Below, in pieces: positions 9,801 to 18,104 of a stretch of 28,013 bases of DNA. The notes beneath the pieces were generated by a model, which had not been told where the DNA came from, made no database searches, and saw only the letters and a program-made list of their open reading frames with translations. Source of the stretch: a virus. Every line of letters begins with the position of its first letter. The first letter of the stretch is position 1. Made by a program: the position numbers and the translations under genes. The stretch lies in IMG/VR virus record IMGVR_UViG_3300028416_000063, positions 1 to 28,013 of that record. The stretch is one strand, 5' to 3'.

Positions 9801-12661
9801 AAATCATAATTGTCTTTAGGAATTTCTGTATATTTACTGTTAGTCATAGATGTATTTTCTGCTAACAGCTTGAAGTTATTAACAAATCCACCTAGCTTTG
9901 AGCCAAGTTTAAATTCATAATCTTGTTTTTGTATTATGATATTTGCAGTATTATATCCTTCTCTACTATTGTAAATTGAAATACTCGTATCAATTTCATC
10001 TTTGTATGTGTGGAATATTTTGAAAGGTTTGGTCAGCATCATTAGTATGAATTCTATGAAAGGATATTCACTTGAATTCTTCCATGCCATTTCTACTGGA
10101 GATCCATCACCGAATTCCCAATCTTCTGATAATCTGCCTATATCATTGTTTAAGATTGATCCGCTAAAAAATAAATTATTAATATCAATATAGTTGCCGC
10201 CAGCATCGACTGGAATTGGAACATTTGTGATATTATTAATAGAAAATAAGTTAGACCAAAAACTTGGGTCAGCAAAGTTGGAACCGTATGTAGTTCTAAA
10301 CGTTGTAGGCTCTTGTGAAAGTCCTATTGTTTTCCACGGTTCTTCTATAGGATTATCTGTATTGTATGCATATTTAAATATACCACGCCAGTGTCCCGGA
10401 GAGTCTGCATTTATGTTTCTATAATTCCATGTAGTCCAATCACTAGCATCAAATCCTGTATTCTGTAAATCATCTATATTATTTCTAATTAGCCATTTCT
10501 TAAAGAAAGGATACATCGTGTAGTTCTTTTCAGAATTAGACCATTCGCTTGGTGCAGATTTGTACACCCCATAATTTACAGCATCTAAATTTGTTCTTGC
10601 AAGATTATCATCTAGGTTGTTCCATATAAGAGTTTCAAACATTAACATAATGTCATCTGTCTTGTCGCCCCAAAGTTTCATTCTTGAACCGTCATGTCCT
10701 ATAAGGAATTGTGTTACTCCGGAACTATATCCCATATCATCCATAATCATAGGTCTAAATGCTGGGTATAATTTCAAGTATGTAGCACTTGGTGGGACGA
10801 ATGTTTCTTTGATGCTATCATATCTTCTAAGATAGATAGTACTGTTGCCTGATACCGGAGACCTAAAATTTAAAATATCCTTACCGCCTTGACTGATAAT
10901 GATAGTATAATCTATGTTAAGTCTTTGCAATACACCATCTTTAAATACTGACAGAGTTTCAGGAAACGCTATAGCTCCTAATTCATCAGGTACAAACTGT
11001 TCAGTAGCATCTGCTATAATTTCTGTTATTTCTGCTTCTTGGTAATTAGAGTATAATTCACCATGATTAATCATGTCAAGTTTATCAAATATACTAATGC
11101 TATCTCTCTTTGATAATGCAATTAGATTTATTGCTTCTTCTAAAATCATTAAGTCTGATTTAGATTGGCTTCCTGCATCATTGAGAATATCTCTTACTGT
11201 CGTTACTAATTTGTTTTTGTATCCTTGATACGTTGTTGATAAAAACTCAACTGCTTTTATTGGGTCATAATCATCCCTTGTTATAGAAAAGAATGCATCT
11301 TTAACATCAACAGAGTTTGTAACTAACACACTTCCTTTATTATGAAAAGTGTTAAGATGTCCAACAGTATTTAGGTTTCTAAAGTTATTAAATCCATTTG
11401 CTTCACCGGTAAGACCAGGAGCAGTTTCTAAAATTCTTAAAAAATGTTCATACAATATTGAGTATGATAAATTTATATTATTGTAGCTTTTATTATCTAC
11501 GTTAAATTCTATTGAGTGATGCAATCGTTGAAAGCCGTTGTCGCCATCATTTACTACACCGCTTTTTGTACAGTAATCAATATACACAAACCCATCTGGT
11601 TCATTATCCAATGTCACTGTATTGTTTGTCAAATCAACTGTATAATTAGCAATCTGTTTCATACCCTCAACATAAACATCAACGGCATTAGTTGTCTTTG
11701 GTGTTTGTGATAAGGTTAATACTTTCCCAGATTCTCTTCCATACTCTTGTCTAAAGTTTCTATAATCGAATGTAGTATCAATATAGATACCAGTCATTAC
11801 TCCATCTAAATCATATTGTGCATTATCAGGTATATCAACAATAAATTGAAATTCACTAGCATAATCGCCTGCTTTTAATAATGGAACAAATCCTAATTCT
11901 TGGTCTGCGTTATATAATGCGGAATCACCAATCACATATGAAAAGATTTTTGAATCTACTATATTTCCAGCATTGCCATCTTTGTCATATATTTTAAATG
12001 TAGGAAACTCCCAATCTGTTGAAGCGACTTTATTTAAACTATCATTTCCAAGTTCTATTCTACTATCAAATTCTATGATAGGACGTTTAGCTTGTTCTAT
12101 CTTATCACTATTTGTACTTGTTATAAATGATTTTATATCATCGTAATGATACCATGAGTTTTCATTAGACCACCAGTTATCAACTGCAAAAAGATTTGCA
12201 TCGTCCCTGGCAATCGTAACATAATGTTTTTTATTACTACCAGTTATAGTTAGGTCGAATCCTGGCTTAACCCAGTAATACATTTCGTAGTTTATAAACT
12301 TGTCTAAGTCTACTGGTATATTAATTGTTTTCTTTGTAGTATCGAATAATCTTCTATGGTCATTTGTCAAAGCACCTTTATTAAATAAAGAATTCAACAT
12401 GTCTTCATAAAAGACCTTATCATTCTTACTAGAGTATACTGGTTCTAAACCGTAATTCTCACGACCATATGCATGTGGAGGAAACGAGAGATATATATCT
12501 TCTTCTCTGTTTATTCCTTTTTCTTTTCTACCAACATATGCTCTTGTCTTTTCGACTGAGCCTTTTGAGAATGCTCGTTCAAGTGTGCCTTCAAAGATAG
12601 TTTGTAATTCACTATTCTTTAAATGTCCCGGAAGAAAGTCATAAATTTTATTCTTAGCCAT
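3821..12661 (-). CDS. Giant baseplate/tail structural protein (2946 aa) with internal repeat block
   Basis: 2946 aa in one open frame. The ATG overlaps the last 8 bases of gp6 (ATGGCTAA); GAGGA lies 12 bases upstream. Seen in order: the N terminus MAKNKIYDFLPGHLKN; an EMYYWVKPG block (about 126-134); a helical segment with FYKGFLAHKGT (about 1390); a Ser/Thr/Gly-rich beta-repeat block (about 1640-2090); and a C-terminal region with DWIFKSSYIDI and EAKPYHTKIR (about 2670-2715). The YYWV, FYKGxxxxKGT and (E/A)xKPYHTK(I/V) blocks are familiar from very large structural proteins of marine T4-like and other large phages. The gene follows gp6, where T4 has gp7 (about 1030 aa, wedge initiator), so a gp7-like wedge or peripheral baseplate role is plausible but unproven. 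No enzyme motif found. Confidence 0.8.
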   Translation of the reverse strand: MAKNKIYDFLPGHLKNSELQTIFEGTLERAFSKGSVEKTRAYVGRKEKGINREEDIYLSFPPHAYGRENYGLEPVYSSKNDKVFYEDMLNSLFNKGALTNDHRRLFDTTKKTINIPVDLDKFINYEMYYWVKPGFDLTITGSNKKHYVTIARDDANLFAVDNWWSNENSWYHYDDIKSFITSTNSDKIEQAKRPIIEFDSRIELGNDSLNKVASTDWEFPTFKIYDKDGNAGNIVDSKIFSYVIGDSALYNADQELGFVPLLKAGDYASEFQFIVDIPDNAQYDLDGVMTGIYIDTTFDYRNFRQEYGRESGKVLTLSQTPKTTNAVDVYVEGMKQIANYTVDLTNNTVTLDNEPDGFVYIDYCTKSGVVNDGDNGFQRLHHSIEFNVDNKSYNNINLSYSILYEHFLRILETAPGLTGEANGFNNFRNLNTVGHLNTFHNKGSVLVTNSVDVKDAFFSITRDDYDPIKAVEFLSTTYQGYKNKLVTTVRDILNDAGSQSKSDLMILEEAINLIALSKRDSISIFDKLDMINHGELYSNYQEAEITEIIADATEQFVPDELGAIAFPETLSVFKDGVLQRLNIDYTIIISQGGKDILNFRSPVSGNSTIYLRRYDSIKETFVPPSATYLKLYPAFRPMIMDDMGYSSGVTQFLIGHDGSRMKLWGDKTDDIMLMFETLIWNNLDDNLARTNLDAVNYGVYKSAPSEWSNSEKNYTMYPFFKKWLIRNNIDDLQNTGFDASDWTTWNYRNINADSPGHWRGIFKYAYNTDNPIEEPWKTIGLSQEPTTFRTTYGSNFADPSFWSNLFSINNITNVPIPVDAGGNYIDINNLFFSGSILNNDIGRLSEDWEFGDGSPVEMAWKNSSEYPFIEFILMMLTKPFKIFHTYKDEIDTSISIYNSREGYNTANIIIQKQDYEFKLGSKLGGFVNNFKLLAENTSMTNSKYTEIPKDNYDLVIHSGEPNRSEFFSAIVIEKVSLDSPHPVYSKANTMTYLKGDIVLNEFDGKYYRRIAESQTAKEQQSSPIIQFDYQAWSLISQPKTQSFGYRIQGYDDINPTFFAMDWDRTSGEKAFSTKGDRMHLSDWQQGNYYRQDSYMKYQGQPYVCLNAHTSTTLIDDNIEDWKQLVEWPVTNVVTAYGWKKFKNDAVKTFNYGDILTSIDDVAHLMVGYQEYLGLIGWGFTDIDEDGNTIDFKQLLLKFLEWSSETHEPGDFITLSPVLLTGSFTAPYGVASVRKETHKNFYRVVDASGRLIPNSEISFTTDGKAINFRSNVPVYGMKIDIQDVEHAFVVDRVDSYGDIIYDPHMHNRNLRMQIDCNRQSDWDGTLTVDGYLTYGDELIPNFETMAEESKYYRDTLIDQSLEAINGLKGSQIGYNKRAYLSNHGIERESALEFYKGFLAHKGTESSINRIINNNSNFKDITHQDVWAIKVDDYGKVNNGYNITKSVNTIDILSDPHAVEFDTLPRPFVYRDITKEFPIRTTGYVDGNDVNYTVKTEYDLTSLNANTLYEGDTAWLQFDPIREWDVRRLSEVAEISYVGETEDNQLYLGLVNEIDIVDSVYIKIKNETIDPEIADYYYLVSNGTKEVGGITIYEYLVFELNYEPLIVEIDSSTSSSLFVPTSSSQGVEAIGSVSNPVFASGDALVIDGISYTYTPGSGSVSSGIAIGGDGATVDPVISANEKMQMVVYGNNGTIVNSNTVVTFRGTTATATSALASVKDDIIEIDGTPLTIGYSAISSISETSSVTETTAVASGDTIVVDGTTKSFADLTVTGTVSAPTIPQNKPLQVNGTLLSLTAADDIDAVILNINTNSLDVIASKTANDELILTTTSGVLELSGSALTDLGLSTTSSYKQSKFKNIATELSTISGITSTVSAGGLLTIASTNNTMTLAGTALSVLGMTAGNYSATSNPTAQSVVNQINALGIVDASASGNAITISSSNSDLVITETTPGAMGRLGFATTTVTVDALTNIIEDIQNQALQGVTGVTLSKSASGRQLQIVSSQSSIVLSNITGNPLNDLGILVGTYNNSTTVSSSASEFKDYINSQSSDIIVNITSDGRMVFTTSAVSLTFSGTTDAMLSKLGLYRDYTSVTSNANFKAMRWKSMRFTPNYLFETFDEFYTDLGLNAEALIWADDYISEGWAVLNRNSTGSLLIRNRQANTLEVDYMKRVIIKDGNNFFNYQLYDPLNLKFPGSATRDIDYVTWEDPAGYDTTTDNELWLDENLGKIWWDTTLARYYRYNDYGDANKLIVESFASKYWGKLVAGSEINIKQWSKSEQLPEGITKFTTKVYFDTTKNKSITEYYYWSEVGNSPVAGKTLSIAEIKMLLESGDINNKFIPISNNKILISNNAYIFENESIDVSIEYRVTSDISAKHTDWKFVKEGGKYDTSVVDGELQRQMIDSIANVHFEQYDQKKVEQSMLGDPNHTIITFPILSGLYGGGRDDATINDTVVTLNSKIIDASDIGFDISTTNPNLAKLLIAKSVTVLPDDVVRVYRMIPTENNWFTNLQIARENFASILNKELSNKHLTGSFPFYKDFIEPDQLALSLGDWYLADEYKEIKRYGYLSKTRNFDMLKLYKEGVTSFKLELPTHDEYYAEHDGALRLVHSSKNALRLSYNDLVFPENDQASAKYYENALGVQIHELMGLLITYPKRNLLNNLLFGMINYMYTEKTHPDWIFKSSYIDITMYHRDLRQYAIYQRDSEEDILEYLTEAKPYHTKIRTKTRIYGKDELIKSDVDIEEKMEISLDFGNHSRYIESDTIDGGDEQIIDADNYVDIADGTWEQGRLLRTRQEYTAEAGGFDTGLVLPTILDSSTVMVKQYTDATKTTHDKTYMFVYDMFGRGWRIGVDAESTATSFDGTTVVVDTPASFKTASKKNKKLIAFENETTGVIEFMTYNKKASQNLTIDERGLYTGLHTAPGSTSKVYALDTPLEMVLHGKLKTEWI
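6395..7270 (-). repeat. Five tandem flagellin-IN-like protein repeats inside the giant gene
   Basis: Five units of about 55-63 residues lie between roughly residues 1798 and 2090. Each has a helix (for example VVNQINALG), a V-x-A-S-type strand, an L-x-I-x-S strand, an L-x-L/S-G segment and a closing L-G-(L/M/F/I) turn. The closing turns lie near nucleotides 7136, 6970, 6792, 6603 and 6414, so spacing is 166-189 bases. The pattern resembles the flagellin hook IN motif and similar repeats in adhesins and tail proteins. DNA identity between units is low, so this is an old protein-level repeat. Confidence 0.6.
7372..7765 (-). repeat. Three D-x-I-x-I-D-G strand motifs preceding the IN-like repeats
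   Basis: Three related motifs occur in the giant protein: ASGDALVIDGISY (near 7700-7765), VKDDIIEIDGTPL (near 7465-7520) and ASGDTIVVDGTTK (near 7372-7425). Each reads as a beta-hairpin (G/D-D-x-I/L-x-I/V-D-G). In other tail and adhesin proteins such a hairpin begins an IN-type repeat unit. Here they are separated from the helix-bearing units, as if half-units had multiplied alone. Confidence 0.5.
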
Positions 12662-15600
12662 TGCTTACTACATCCTCGCCTTGAAGTTCTGATGATGAAA
12701 TTGCTGAAATGATTTTAACATTTTCTGATGTTGTTACACTTAAGAAAATTTCATTTGGTTCACTAGTAATACTTAGCAAGTCTGTAAAACCGCTAGTAGA
12801 ATATTTAGGTGTTGTAACAACACTTGCAATATAATCTCCAAGTTGATTATGTAAGTATGATGCTAATTCTGAGAAGTAGAATGTGTCACCAAACTCCCAG
12901 TTATCTAATTCGAAGTATTCATTTACTTTAGTTGACACTGCGGTCTTGACCTCACTGTCAGTATATGCTGTTCCTGATTTCTTAACAACTTTGAATGTAG
13001 CCTGATTTTCAGGAGATGCGAAGTTGCCGAACAAGTATTTGAACTTGACTGGTATATATGAAATATGGTCTGCAATAGACGATTTGGGTTCAATACCACT
13101 CATCAATGTTGACAATTCGTAATTATTTGGAGATGTAGGTACTGCTGTTTTGAAACCACCTGCTATCCATTGATTTACTTGTCTTACATAGTCACTTGTA
13201 AGAACATACATGTCAACGATATTACTTGTACTAGGATCAATTCTTTTATCTACGTCTGCATAATGATCCCATCTATAACTCATAAATTTGTCTTCAACAA
13301 AACTTTTGCCATCGACTACTGAGTATTGTGTGTCGCCATACCAAATAACTGTAGGAGATTGTTCATAGTACACAAACGATTTTGACCAAGTACCTGCTTG
13401 ATATAAGTACCATTCGCTATCATCTGTGTTAAACCATATTTTATAACTTGGTAAATTGCCTTCTGGTGTTGGGTTACTAACTGTTCCGGCATTTGGTGCC
13501 GCTGTTGCAGATTTTGATGCTCTATGTAAATCTATATTTTCATAGCCTGCATGACTGAATTTGTATGACTCTATAATAAATTTAGATGAAGTCACGTTTC
13601 CTTGGTCATCTTTTAAATTAAATACATTCAATAATCCATATGGATTTCCGTCTGCACTTAATGTCAGTAATTTAACTCTTGTAGGATCAATGTATCCTGA
13701 ACTTATTCTATATTCATCATAAACATATGCACTTGTAGTAACGTAAGATGATGTTTGTACTTCAACTTTCTTAGCTACTTGTACATCGGCCACAACTTTG
13801 ACTCCAAAGTCTGCTAATGTAGTAGTGGCACTACCATCGCCTACAAAAACATCTAATAAACTTGAAGTGCCTGGATCTATTGTCCAGAATATAATTTTAT
13901 ATGAATTGCCAGCACCCGCTACTAATTCACAATGATTCGATGATATAATTTGTCCGTTGTTATCTTTGATAACCATATTAGATTGTGTTATAGTTTCAGA
14001 TGTTGAGAAATTTATTTCACCGTATGCTGTCTGTTTAAATCTAACATCATTTTCTGCGGTATCAGATTGTGTTATACCATCTCCGCCTGTGCCATCTGGT
14101 TGTACATTCCAATTCTTATATGGATATGTAAATTTATACGATGAAGTTCCTGACAAGTATTCTGTAATGAAATCTTTTTGTACACCTGTCATACCAAATG
14201 TTGCAGTCTCTCTTGTTTCTCCAGTTGGTAATGAACTAGTATCAATCCATAAAAAGTTATTTGTTGTCGGTGCAGAACCAAAATATGATAAAGAAGGTTC
14301 GCCCTTAAACCCATGTATATTTTTTAAGTTAGTGGACGATATTGTACTATGTGATGCTACTGCGTTTGCTTGTGCTTCTGCGTTCTGTTCGCCATCAATT
14401 GGCATTCCGTTTGGTGAAATGTGCGTTTCAGACCCTGTCGTTACAACCGAATCGTCTTCTACATTCGTTAGCAATGAAACATATTGAGACAAATCATCAA
14501 CTTCAAGTTCTAATTCAAAATCAGGAGTTGAACCGATGATATTATTTGGTGTTGCAGGTGAAGTTATTGCACTAGTTGGCAAGTCGTATGTAATTCCCGC
14601 AGGCGATACTAATTGATGTTTATAATCAACTGTCGAAATAGTACTGTTATTCTCAACATAGTCGTATGTTACATCTGCACCGGTGTTGCGATATTTTGCC
14701 TTGAATGTTCCACCGCCACTGCCGTTTGATGCAAATTCTGACACTGGTGTATAACCTACAGTAATCTCATCTGAAATATTTGAGTCCGAAGAGGTTACTG
14801 TCTTAGCGCCATCATAGTAGTTAATTAATAGTTTGTCTCTTTCAGCAAGATTTGTTTCATTGTCTACAACTACTTCATTGTTGCCATAATAAAATCTAAC
14901 TTGGTCGTAGCTTTCAAACACAACTTTCTTGCCGTTAATTTTGGCAACATACATAGTTTCGTGGGTTCGAATGCCAGGATTATATTCATACTCTACTTTT
15001 ATTTTATCACTGAGGTCTACTACTCCATCCCATATTTTCCATTCCCATTTAGTTGTTTGTCCTTGAGCAACATCATAATATAAAGTAAATGATGTAACAT
15101 TCAAGTCATCAATTTTTTGAGTTTTGATTGCTGTGATTTCTGCTTCTGTAAATTTACTTCTGTAGCCTCTGATTACAGATTTCAATGTTCCCTTTTCTGT
15201 AATGACTCTATCTAAAATAATCTGTCCTGGGTCTGTAGAAACAACTTTTTTAACTCTTGCATAATACTCCGTACTTGACTCTCCTAGTATTTTTACATAG
15301 TCACCTTGTTCTATATTCCAAGGCGCAGTGCCTTCGATTTGTAAATTATTTAATGGGCTTTTTGTATATAATTCATTTACGTCAATATTAATACTAGCCG
15401 CGTCTCGGTATAAATGATAAAACTTATTAAACAATGACGGATGTCCGATTGCTCTTGAAAGTTCATTTCTAATAAAATCATCGCTGTTGCCACTAGTCCT
15501 ATTAAAGTACAATGACATGTTTAGGCTTTCGTCTTCAACAAACACAGAACCATCTGTTCCTGTAATGCTTAAGTTTGAGTGATGTCCGGTAACGTCATCC

Positions 15601-17000
15601 ATTTCAAAGTAACGAGAATTGCCTGCAAAACTTGTGTTTACTGATTTCAGCTTTCTTACAATGTTGTTACCTAATGTTAATGGGTATACATTGTAGTCCT
15701 GTGCGTTGACCATTCTGTCTTGGGCGTAATATGATTTCTGTGCAATTCTTCTTACGCTTGTGAATGTTTCACCCGCAAAGTTTTCACCAAAGTCTTTAGT
15801 GCTTGCCATTGTAATTGTAAGTCTGTATGACTTATCATCTGCACCAGTATATGGGATAGATATTGTAACGTTTGAAATATCGCCTGAATTTACAGAAAAG
15901 TTTTCGTTTGTACAAGTTCTAAACCATGCTCTATAATCACCGAATGCCGCATTGCCGAATATACCGTCTGGATATCTAAGTTCGATTGTATTGTTAATAC
16001 CAGTTGAGATATTTACAAGGTCGCCATTTCCAGTTCTAAGTGAATTGTAGATTGCAGTTTCACGTGTATCATTGTCAACTTTAGTAACATCTGATTTATA
16101 ATTTAAGTTACTATCTAATTTGTGCAACCAAACATCAGTATTAGAAACGTTTGCATCTGTTAATGTTTCTACTCTATTAGATGCCTTTATTCCATATCTA
16201 AAGTTCTCAAATTGCAGTTGTCCTGCTTTAGCAAGAACGAAGAAACCTGTTCTGTCTGATGCAGGTCCCAAGTTATCATTTCTATTAATGATTGTGAAAT
16301 TTTTATCATTGAGCGGAGCACCTTCTATAATCTTATTATTTTCGATACTTGCTCTTACAGCCTCAAACCGTCTATTGGCACCTGCTACATTCGATGTGAA
16401 TGCGTATGCAATAGATTTAGAATTCTTGTTCTCATTTACTTCATATAAGTAATTTTCAACATTGCCGATATTCAAACTTGCACTAGGATCTTGAATTTTT
16501 GTATTTTTATTGAATGAAGAATTTAAAACAGTAATGAATTTTTCATACCAGTCAACATCATTTGAGTCATTCCAGTTAACAACGTTGCCGGCGAGAGAGT
16601 TACCTTCGTTGTCTGCTACATCTTCTGTAGTTGTGACGCTTGTGATTTTCATCATACCACTTGCATTGATTGGTCGTGTCTTTGTATAACCAAGTGTTCT
16701 AGCCATACGTAAAATACTTTCACGGCGTTCAGCCGTATCCATAAAGTTTTCACGTGTATTCATATCACTTCTGAATGCTAGTGAATGTCCTAAGTATGCT
16801 ACAAGGTCTAAAATCGCAATGAATTCAGAACTTGCTATAAAATCATTAAATTTTTCTGGGTATGTCTTATTGATGTACGCAAGTAAACTTTCACGTATTG
16901 TATCGAAATCATAAGACTTCAAACTCACGTTACTGAAAGCAGTGTATACACTGGTCCAGCTTTCACTTGCAAATAAGTTATCTATTCTTTCTTGACTCAT
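12654..17000 (-). CDS. gp6: Baseplate wedge protein gp6-like, greatly enlarged (1448 aa)
   Basis: The N terminus is diagnostic for T4 gp6: YDFDTIRESLLAYINKTYPE (about 30-49), SSEFIAILDLVAYLGHSLAFR (about 57-77), then D/N-TRENFMDTAERRESILRMARTLGY (about 79-105). gp6 forms dimers that make the inner ring of the baseplate wedge and drive its shape change at contraction. The C-terminal 250 residues (QVNQWIAGG, KFKYLFG, NEYFELDNWEFGDTFYF) fit the conserved end of the family. T4 gp6 is 660 aa, so about 790 extra residues are present, mainly beta-rich Ser/Thr/Asn-rich sequence in the middle (roughly 700-1200). The start is supported by AGAGAGAA at the end of gp25. The stop overlaps the start of the giant gene by 8 bases. 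Together with gp25 and gp53 this defines the wedge module. Confidence 0.9.
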   Translation of the reverse strand: MSQERIDNLFASESWTSVYTAFSNVSLKSYDFDTIRESLLAYINKTYPEKFNDFIASSEFIAILDLVAYLGHSLAFRSDMNTRENFMDTAERRESILRMARTLGYTKTRPINASGMMKITSVTTTEDVADNEGNSLAGNVVNWNDSNDVDWYEKFITVLNSSFNKNTKIQDPSASLNIGNVENYLYEVNENKNSKSIAYAFTSNVAGANRRFEAVRASIENNKIIEGAPLNDKNFTIINRNDNLGPASDRTGFFVLAKAGQLQFENFRYGIKASNRVETLTDANVSNTDVWLHKLDSNLNYKSDVTKVDNDTRETAIYNSLRTGNGDLVNISTGINNTIELRYPDGIFGNAAFGDYRAWFRTCTNENFSVNSGDISNVTISIPYTGADDKSYRLTITMASTKDFGENFAGETFTSVRRIAQKSYYAQDRMVNAQDYNVYPLTLGNNIVRKLKSVNTSFAGNSRYFEMDDVTGHHSNLSITGTDGSVFVEDESLNMSLYFNRTSGNSDDFIRNELSRAIGHPSLFNKFYHLYRDAASINIDVNELYTKSPLNNLQIEGTAPWNIEQGDYVKILGESSTEYYARVKKVVSTDPGQIILDRVITEKGTLKSVIRGYRSKFTEAEITAIKTQKIDDLNVTSFTLYYDVAQGQTTKWEWKIWDGVVDLSDKIKVEYEYNPGIRTHETMYVAKINGKKVVFESYDQVRFYYGNNEVVVDNETNLAERDKLLINYYDGAKTVTSSDSNISDEITVGYTPVSEFASNGSGGGTFKAKYRNTGADVTYDYVENNSTISTVDYKHQLVSPAGITYDLPTSAITSPATPNNIIGSTPDFELELEVDDLSQYVSLLTNVEDDSVVTTGSETHISPNGMPIDGEQNAEAQANAVASHSTISSTNLKNIHGFKGEPSLSYFGSAPTTNNFLWIDTSSLPTGETRETATFGMTGVQKDFITEYLSGTSSYKFTYPYKNWNVQPDGTGGDGITQSDTAENDVRFKQTAYGEINFSTSETITQSNMVIKDNNGQIISSNHCELVAGAGNSYKIIFWTIDPGTSSLLDVFVGDGSATTTLADFGVKVVADVQVAKKVEVQTSSYVTTSAYVYDEYRISSGYIDPTRVKLLTLSADGNPYGLLNVFNLKDDQGNVTSSKFIIESYKFSHAGYENIDLHRASKSATAAPNAGTVSNPTPEGNLPSYKIWFNTDDSEWYLYQAGTWSKSFVYYEQSPTVIWYGDTQYSVVDGKSFVEDKFMSYRWDHYADVDKRIDPSTSNIVDMYVLTSDYVRQVNQWIAGGFKTAVPTSPNNYELSTLMSGIEPKSSIADHISYIPVKFKYLFGNFASPENQATFKVVKKSGTAYTDSEVKTAVSTKVNEYFELDNWEFGDTFYFSELASYLHNQLGDYIASVVTTPKYSTSGFTDLLSITSEPNEIFLSVTTSENVKIISAISSSELQGEDVVSNG

Positions 17001-17004
17001 TTTT

Positions 17005-17361
17005 TTATTCTCTCTTTAAATCTATTGTTAGTGTTACAGGCTCATTATCTGGTAATATAGCGACACTAATAGATGCTGTGACTGTATGCTCACCTTCAGT
17101 TAAGTTAATGGACTCTAAATTCACTCTAGGTTCATCGCTGATGATGTTCGTTAAATCTTCTTCAATAAGTGTTCTTATGTTAGAGGTCAACGGCTCAAAG
17201 ATAAGGTCATGTATAATCGACCCATAAGTAGGCATCATAATTCTTTCGCCTTTGCGAGTCATGATATTATTCAATAAATCTTCTACTACTAACTCTTTTC
17301 CAGTTAGAGTATGATTGATTGCACTTTTGTTTTTAGTACTGAAACCTATAAATCTTGCCAT
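17005..17361 (-). CDS. gp25: Baseplate wedge protein gp25-like
   Basis: 118 aa from the ATG at 17361 (MARFIGFST). The in-frame ATG at 17400 is rejected because it lies upstream of the late promoter at 17388-17397. Residues 35-58 ([19 protein letters not shown], then IFEPL) and EPRV at 77-80 match the gp25/phage W family core, whose T4 version has TRKGSRPFDPEFG and EPRI. gp25 holds the wedge core bundle and touches the first sheath ring, so it starts sheath polymerisation. The length is close to T4 gp25 (132 aa). Five bases separate it from gp6, whose ribosome binding site lies in its last codons, so the two are likely coupled. It is the first gene after the plus-strand clpP island and has its own late promoter. 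Confidence 0.92.
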   Translation of the reverse strand: MARFIGFSTKNKSAINHTLTGKELVVEDLLNNIMTRKGERIMMPTYGSIIHDLIFEPLTSNIRTLIEEDLTNIISDEPRVNLESINLTEGEHTVTASISVAILPDNEPVTLTIDLKRE

Positions 17362-17387
17362 AATGTTCTCTCTATACTTATTAAGAG

Positions 17388-17397
17388 TATTTATCAA
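17388..17397 (-). promoter_or_regulatory. T4-type late promoter TTGATAAATA for gp25-gp6-giant
   Basis: The minus strand reads TTGATAAATA 27 bases upstream of the gp25 ATG, the same ten bases and similar distance as at 3793-3802. The core GATAAATA fits the NATAAATA late promoter form of marine T4-like phages. It sits back to back with the clpP promoter (17422-17450), so the 126-base gap between gp25 and clpP is a divergent control region. Confidence 0.7.
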
Positions 17398-17421
17398 CAT
17401 ATAAACTTCGTACTTTTTGTA

Positions 17422-17450
17422 TTGACTTTTGTTGTAATTTCTGTTATTAT
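17422..17450 (+). promoter_or_regulatory. Sigma70-type promoter for clpP
   Basis: TTGACT (17422-17427) and TATTAT (17445-17450) with a 17-base spacer; 37 bases from the -10 to the clpP ATG. The element is host-type and unlike the late promoter on the other strand, so clpP is probably transcribed early or middle. It differs from the two promoter cassettes downstream because it lacks the TAGCGAATCGT spacer. Confidence 0.65.
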
Positions 17451-17487
17451 TAATTTAATCAAATACAAATGGAGAATAAATAAAAGT

Positions 17488-18090
17488 ATGCCAAACTTAG
17501 TACCAATGGTCGTAGACCAAACTGCAAACGGAGAACGTAGCTTTGATATATTCTCACGTTTGTTAAAAGAAAGAGTTATATTCTTAACAGGTGAAGTCAA
17601 TGACTATCAGTCTGACTTACTTTGTGCCCAATTTCTGTTCCTAGAAGCAGAAAACCCAACAAAAGATATACATTTTTATATCAACTCACCAGGCGGAGCA
17701 GTAACAGCCGGAATGGCAATCTATGATACTATGCAATTCATTCAACCAGATGTTTCAACAATGGTTTTAGGTCAAGCATGTAGCATGGGTTCATTATTGG
17801 CAACTGCGGGAGCTCCCGGCAAACGATTTATGTTACCTCATGCAAGACACATGATACATCAACCAAGTGGCGGCGCCGGTGGACAGGCAACTGACATGGA
17901 AATTCAAGTCAAAGAAATCTTAAAAGTTAAAGAAAGTTTGACTAGTATCTATGTAAAACATAACTCTAAAGGCAAAACTTATGAAGATTTCTATAGTGAT
18001 ATGGAACGTGATAAGTTCATGGGCCCAGAAGAGGCACTAGAATACGGGTTAATTGATAAAATTATCAATGAAAGACCTGAAAATCAGTAA
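17488..18090 (+). CDS. clpP: ATP-dependent Clp protease proteolytic subunit ClpP
   Basis: 200 aa starting [20 protein letters not shown], the usual ClpP length. I chose the ATG at 17488 because alignment to ClpP begins there and GGAG lies at 17471-17474 (13 bases, rather long spacing). The longer in-frame start at 17311 lies inside gp25 and upstream of the promoter. The serine-protease triad is complete: Ser99 in GQACSMGS, His124 in MIHQPSGG, Asp175 in MERDKF. The oxyanion-side SPGG (67-70) is also intact. Family knowledge: ClpP forms a 14-subunit chamber fed by ClpX or ClpA; neither unfoldase is visible here, so host partners are likely. The sequence looks bacterial, closest by eye to alphaproteobacterial ClpP. 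It is not the T4 prohead protease (gp21) family. It stands alone between a promoter and a terminator, opposite to the structural genes. Confidence 0.95.
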   Translation: MPNLVPMVVDQTANGERSFDIFSRLLKERVIFLTGEVNDYQSDLLCAQFLFLEAENPTKDIHFYINSPGGAVTAGMAIYDTMQFIQPDVSTMVLGQACSMGSLLATAGAPGKRFMLPHARHMIHQPSGGAGGQATDMEIQVKEILKVKESLTSIYVKHNSKGKTYEDFYSDMERDKFMGPEEALEYGLIDKIINERPENQ

Positions 18091-18104
18091 GTAGTCTAAT
18101 ACTT

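Noticed and set aside
13957-14487. Plus-strand open frame of 176 codons opposite gp6
   Set aside because: It lies fully inside the well-supported gp6 frame, has no recognisable protein pattern and no promoter or ribosome site; an antisense shadow. The same holds for the other plus-strand frames opposite the structural genes.
17475-17482. AATAAATA on the plus strand as a late promoter for clpP
   Set aside because: It is only 5 bases before the start codon, so a transcript from it would lack a ribosome binding site. It is part of the A-rich leader.
17311-17487. Longer ClpP start giving a 259-aa protein with a hydrophobic N-terminal extension
   Set aside because: The extension overlaps gp25 on the other strand and lies upstream of and across the clpP promoter. 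ClpP homology begins at [11 protein letters not shown], and a ribosome binding site fits the ATG at 17488.
17488-18090. ClpP as the phage prohead protease
   Set aside because: T4-like phages use the gp21 family, the gene is not next to capsid genes in this window, and the sequence is of full bacterial ClpP type.
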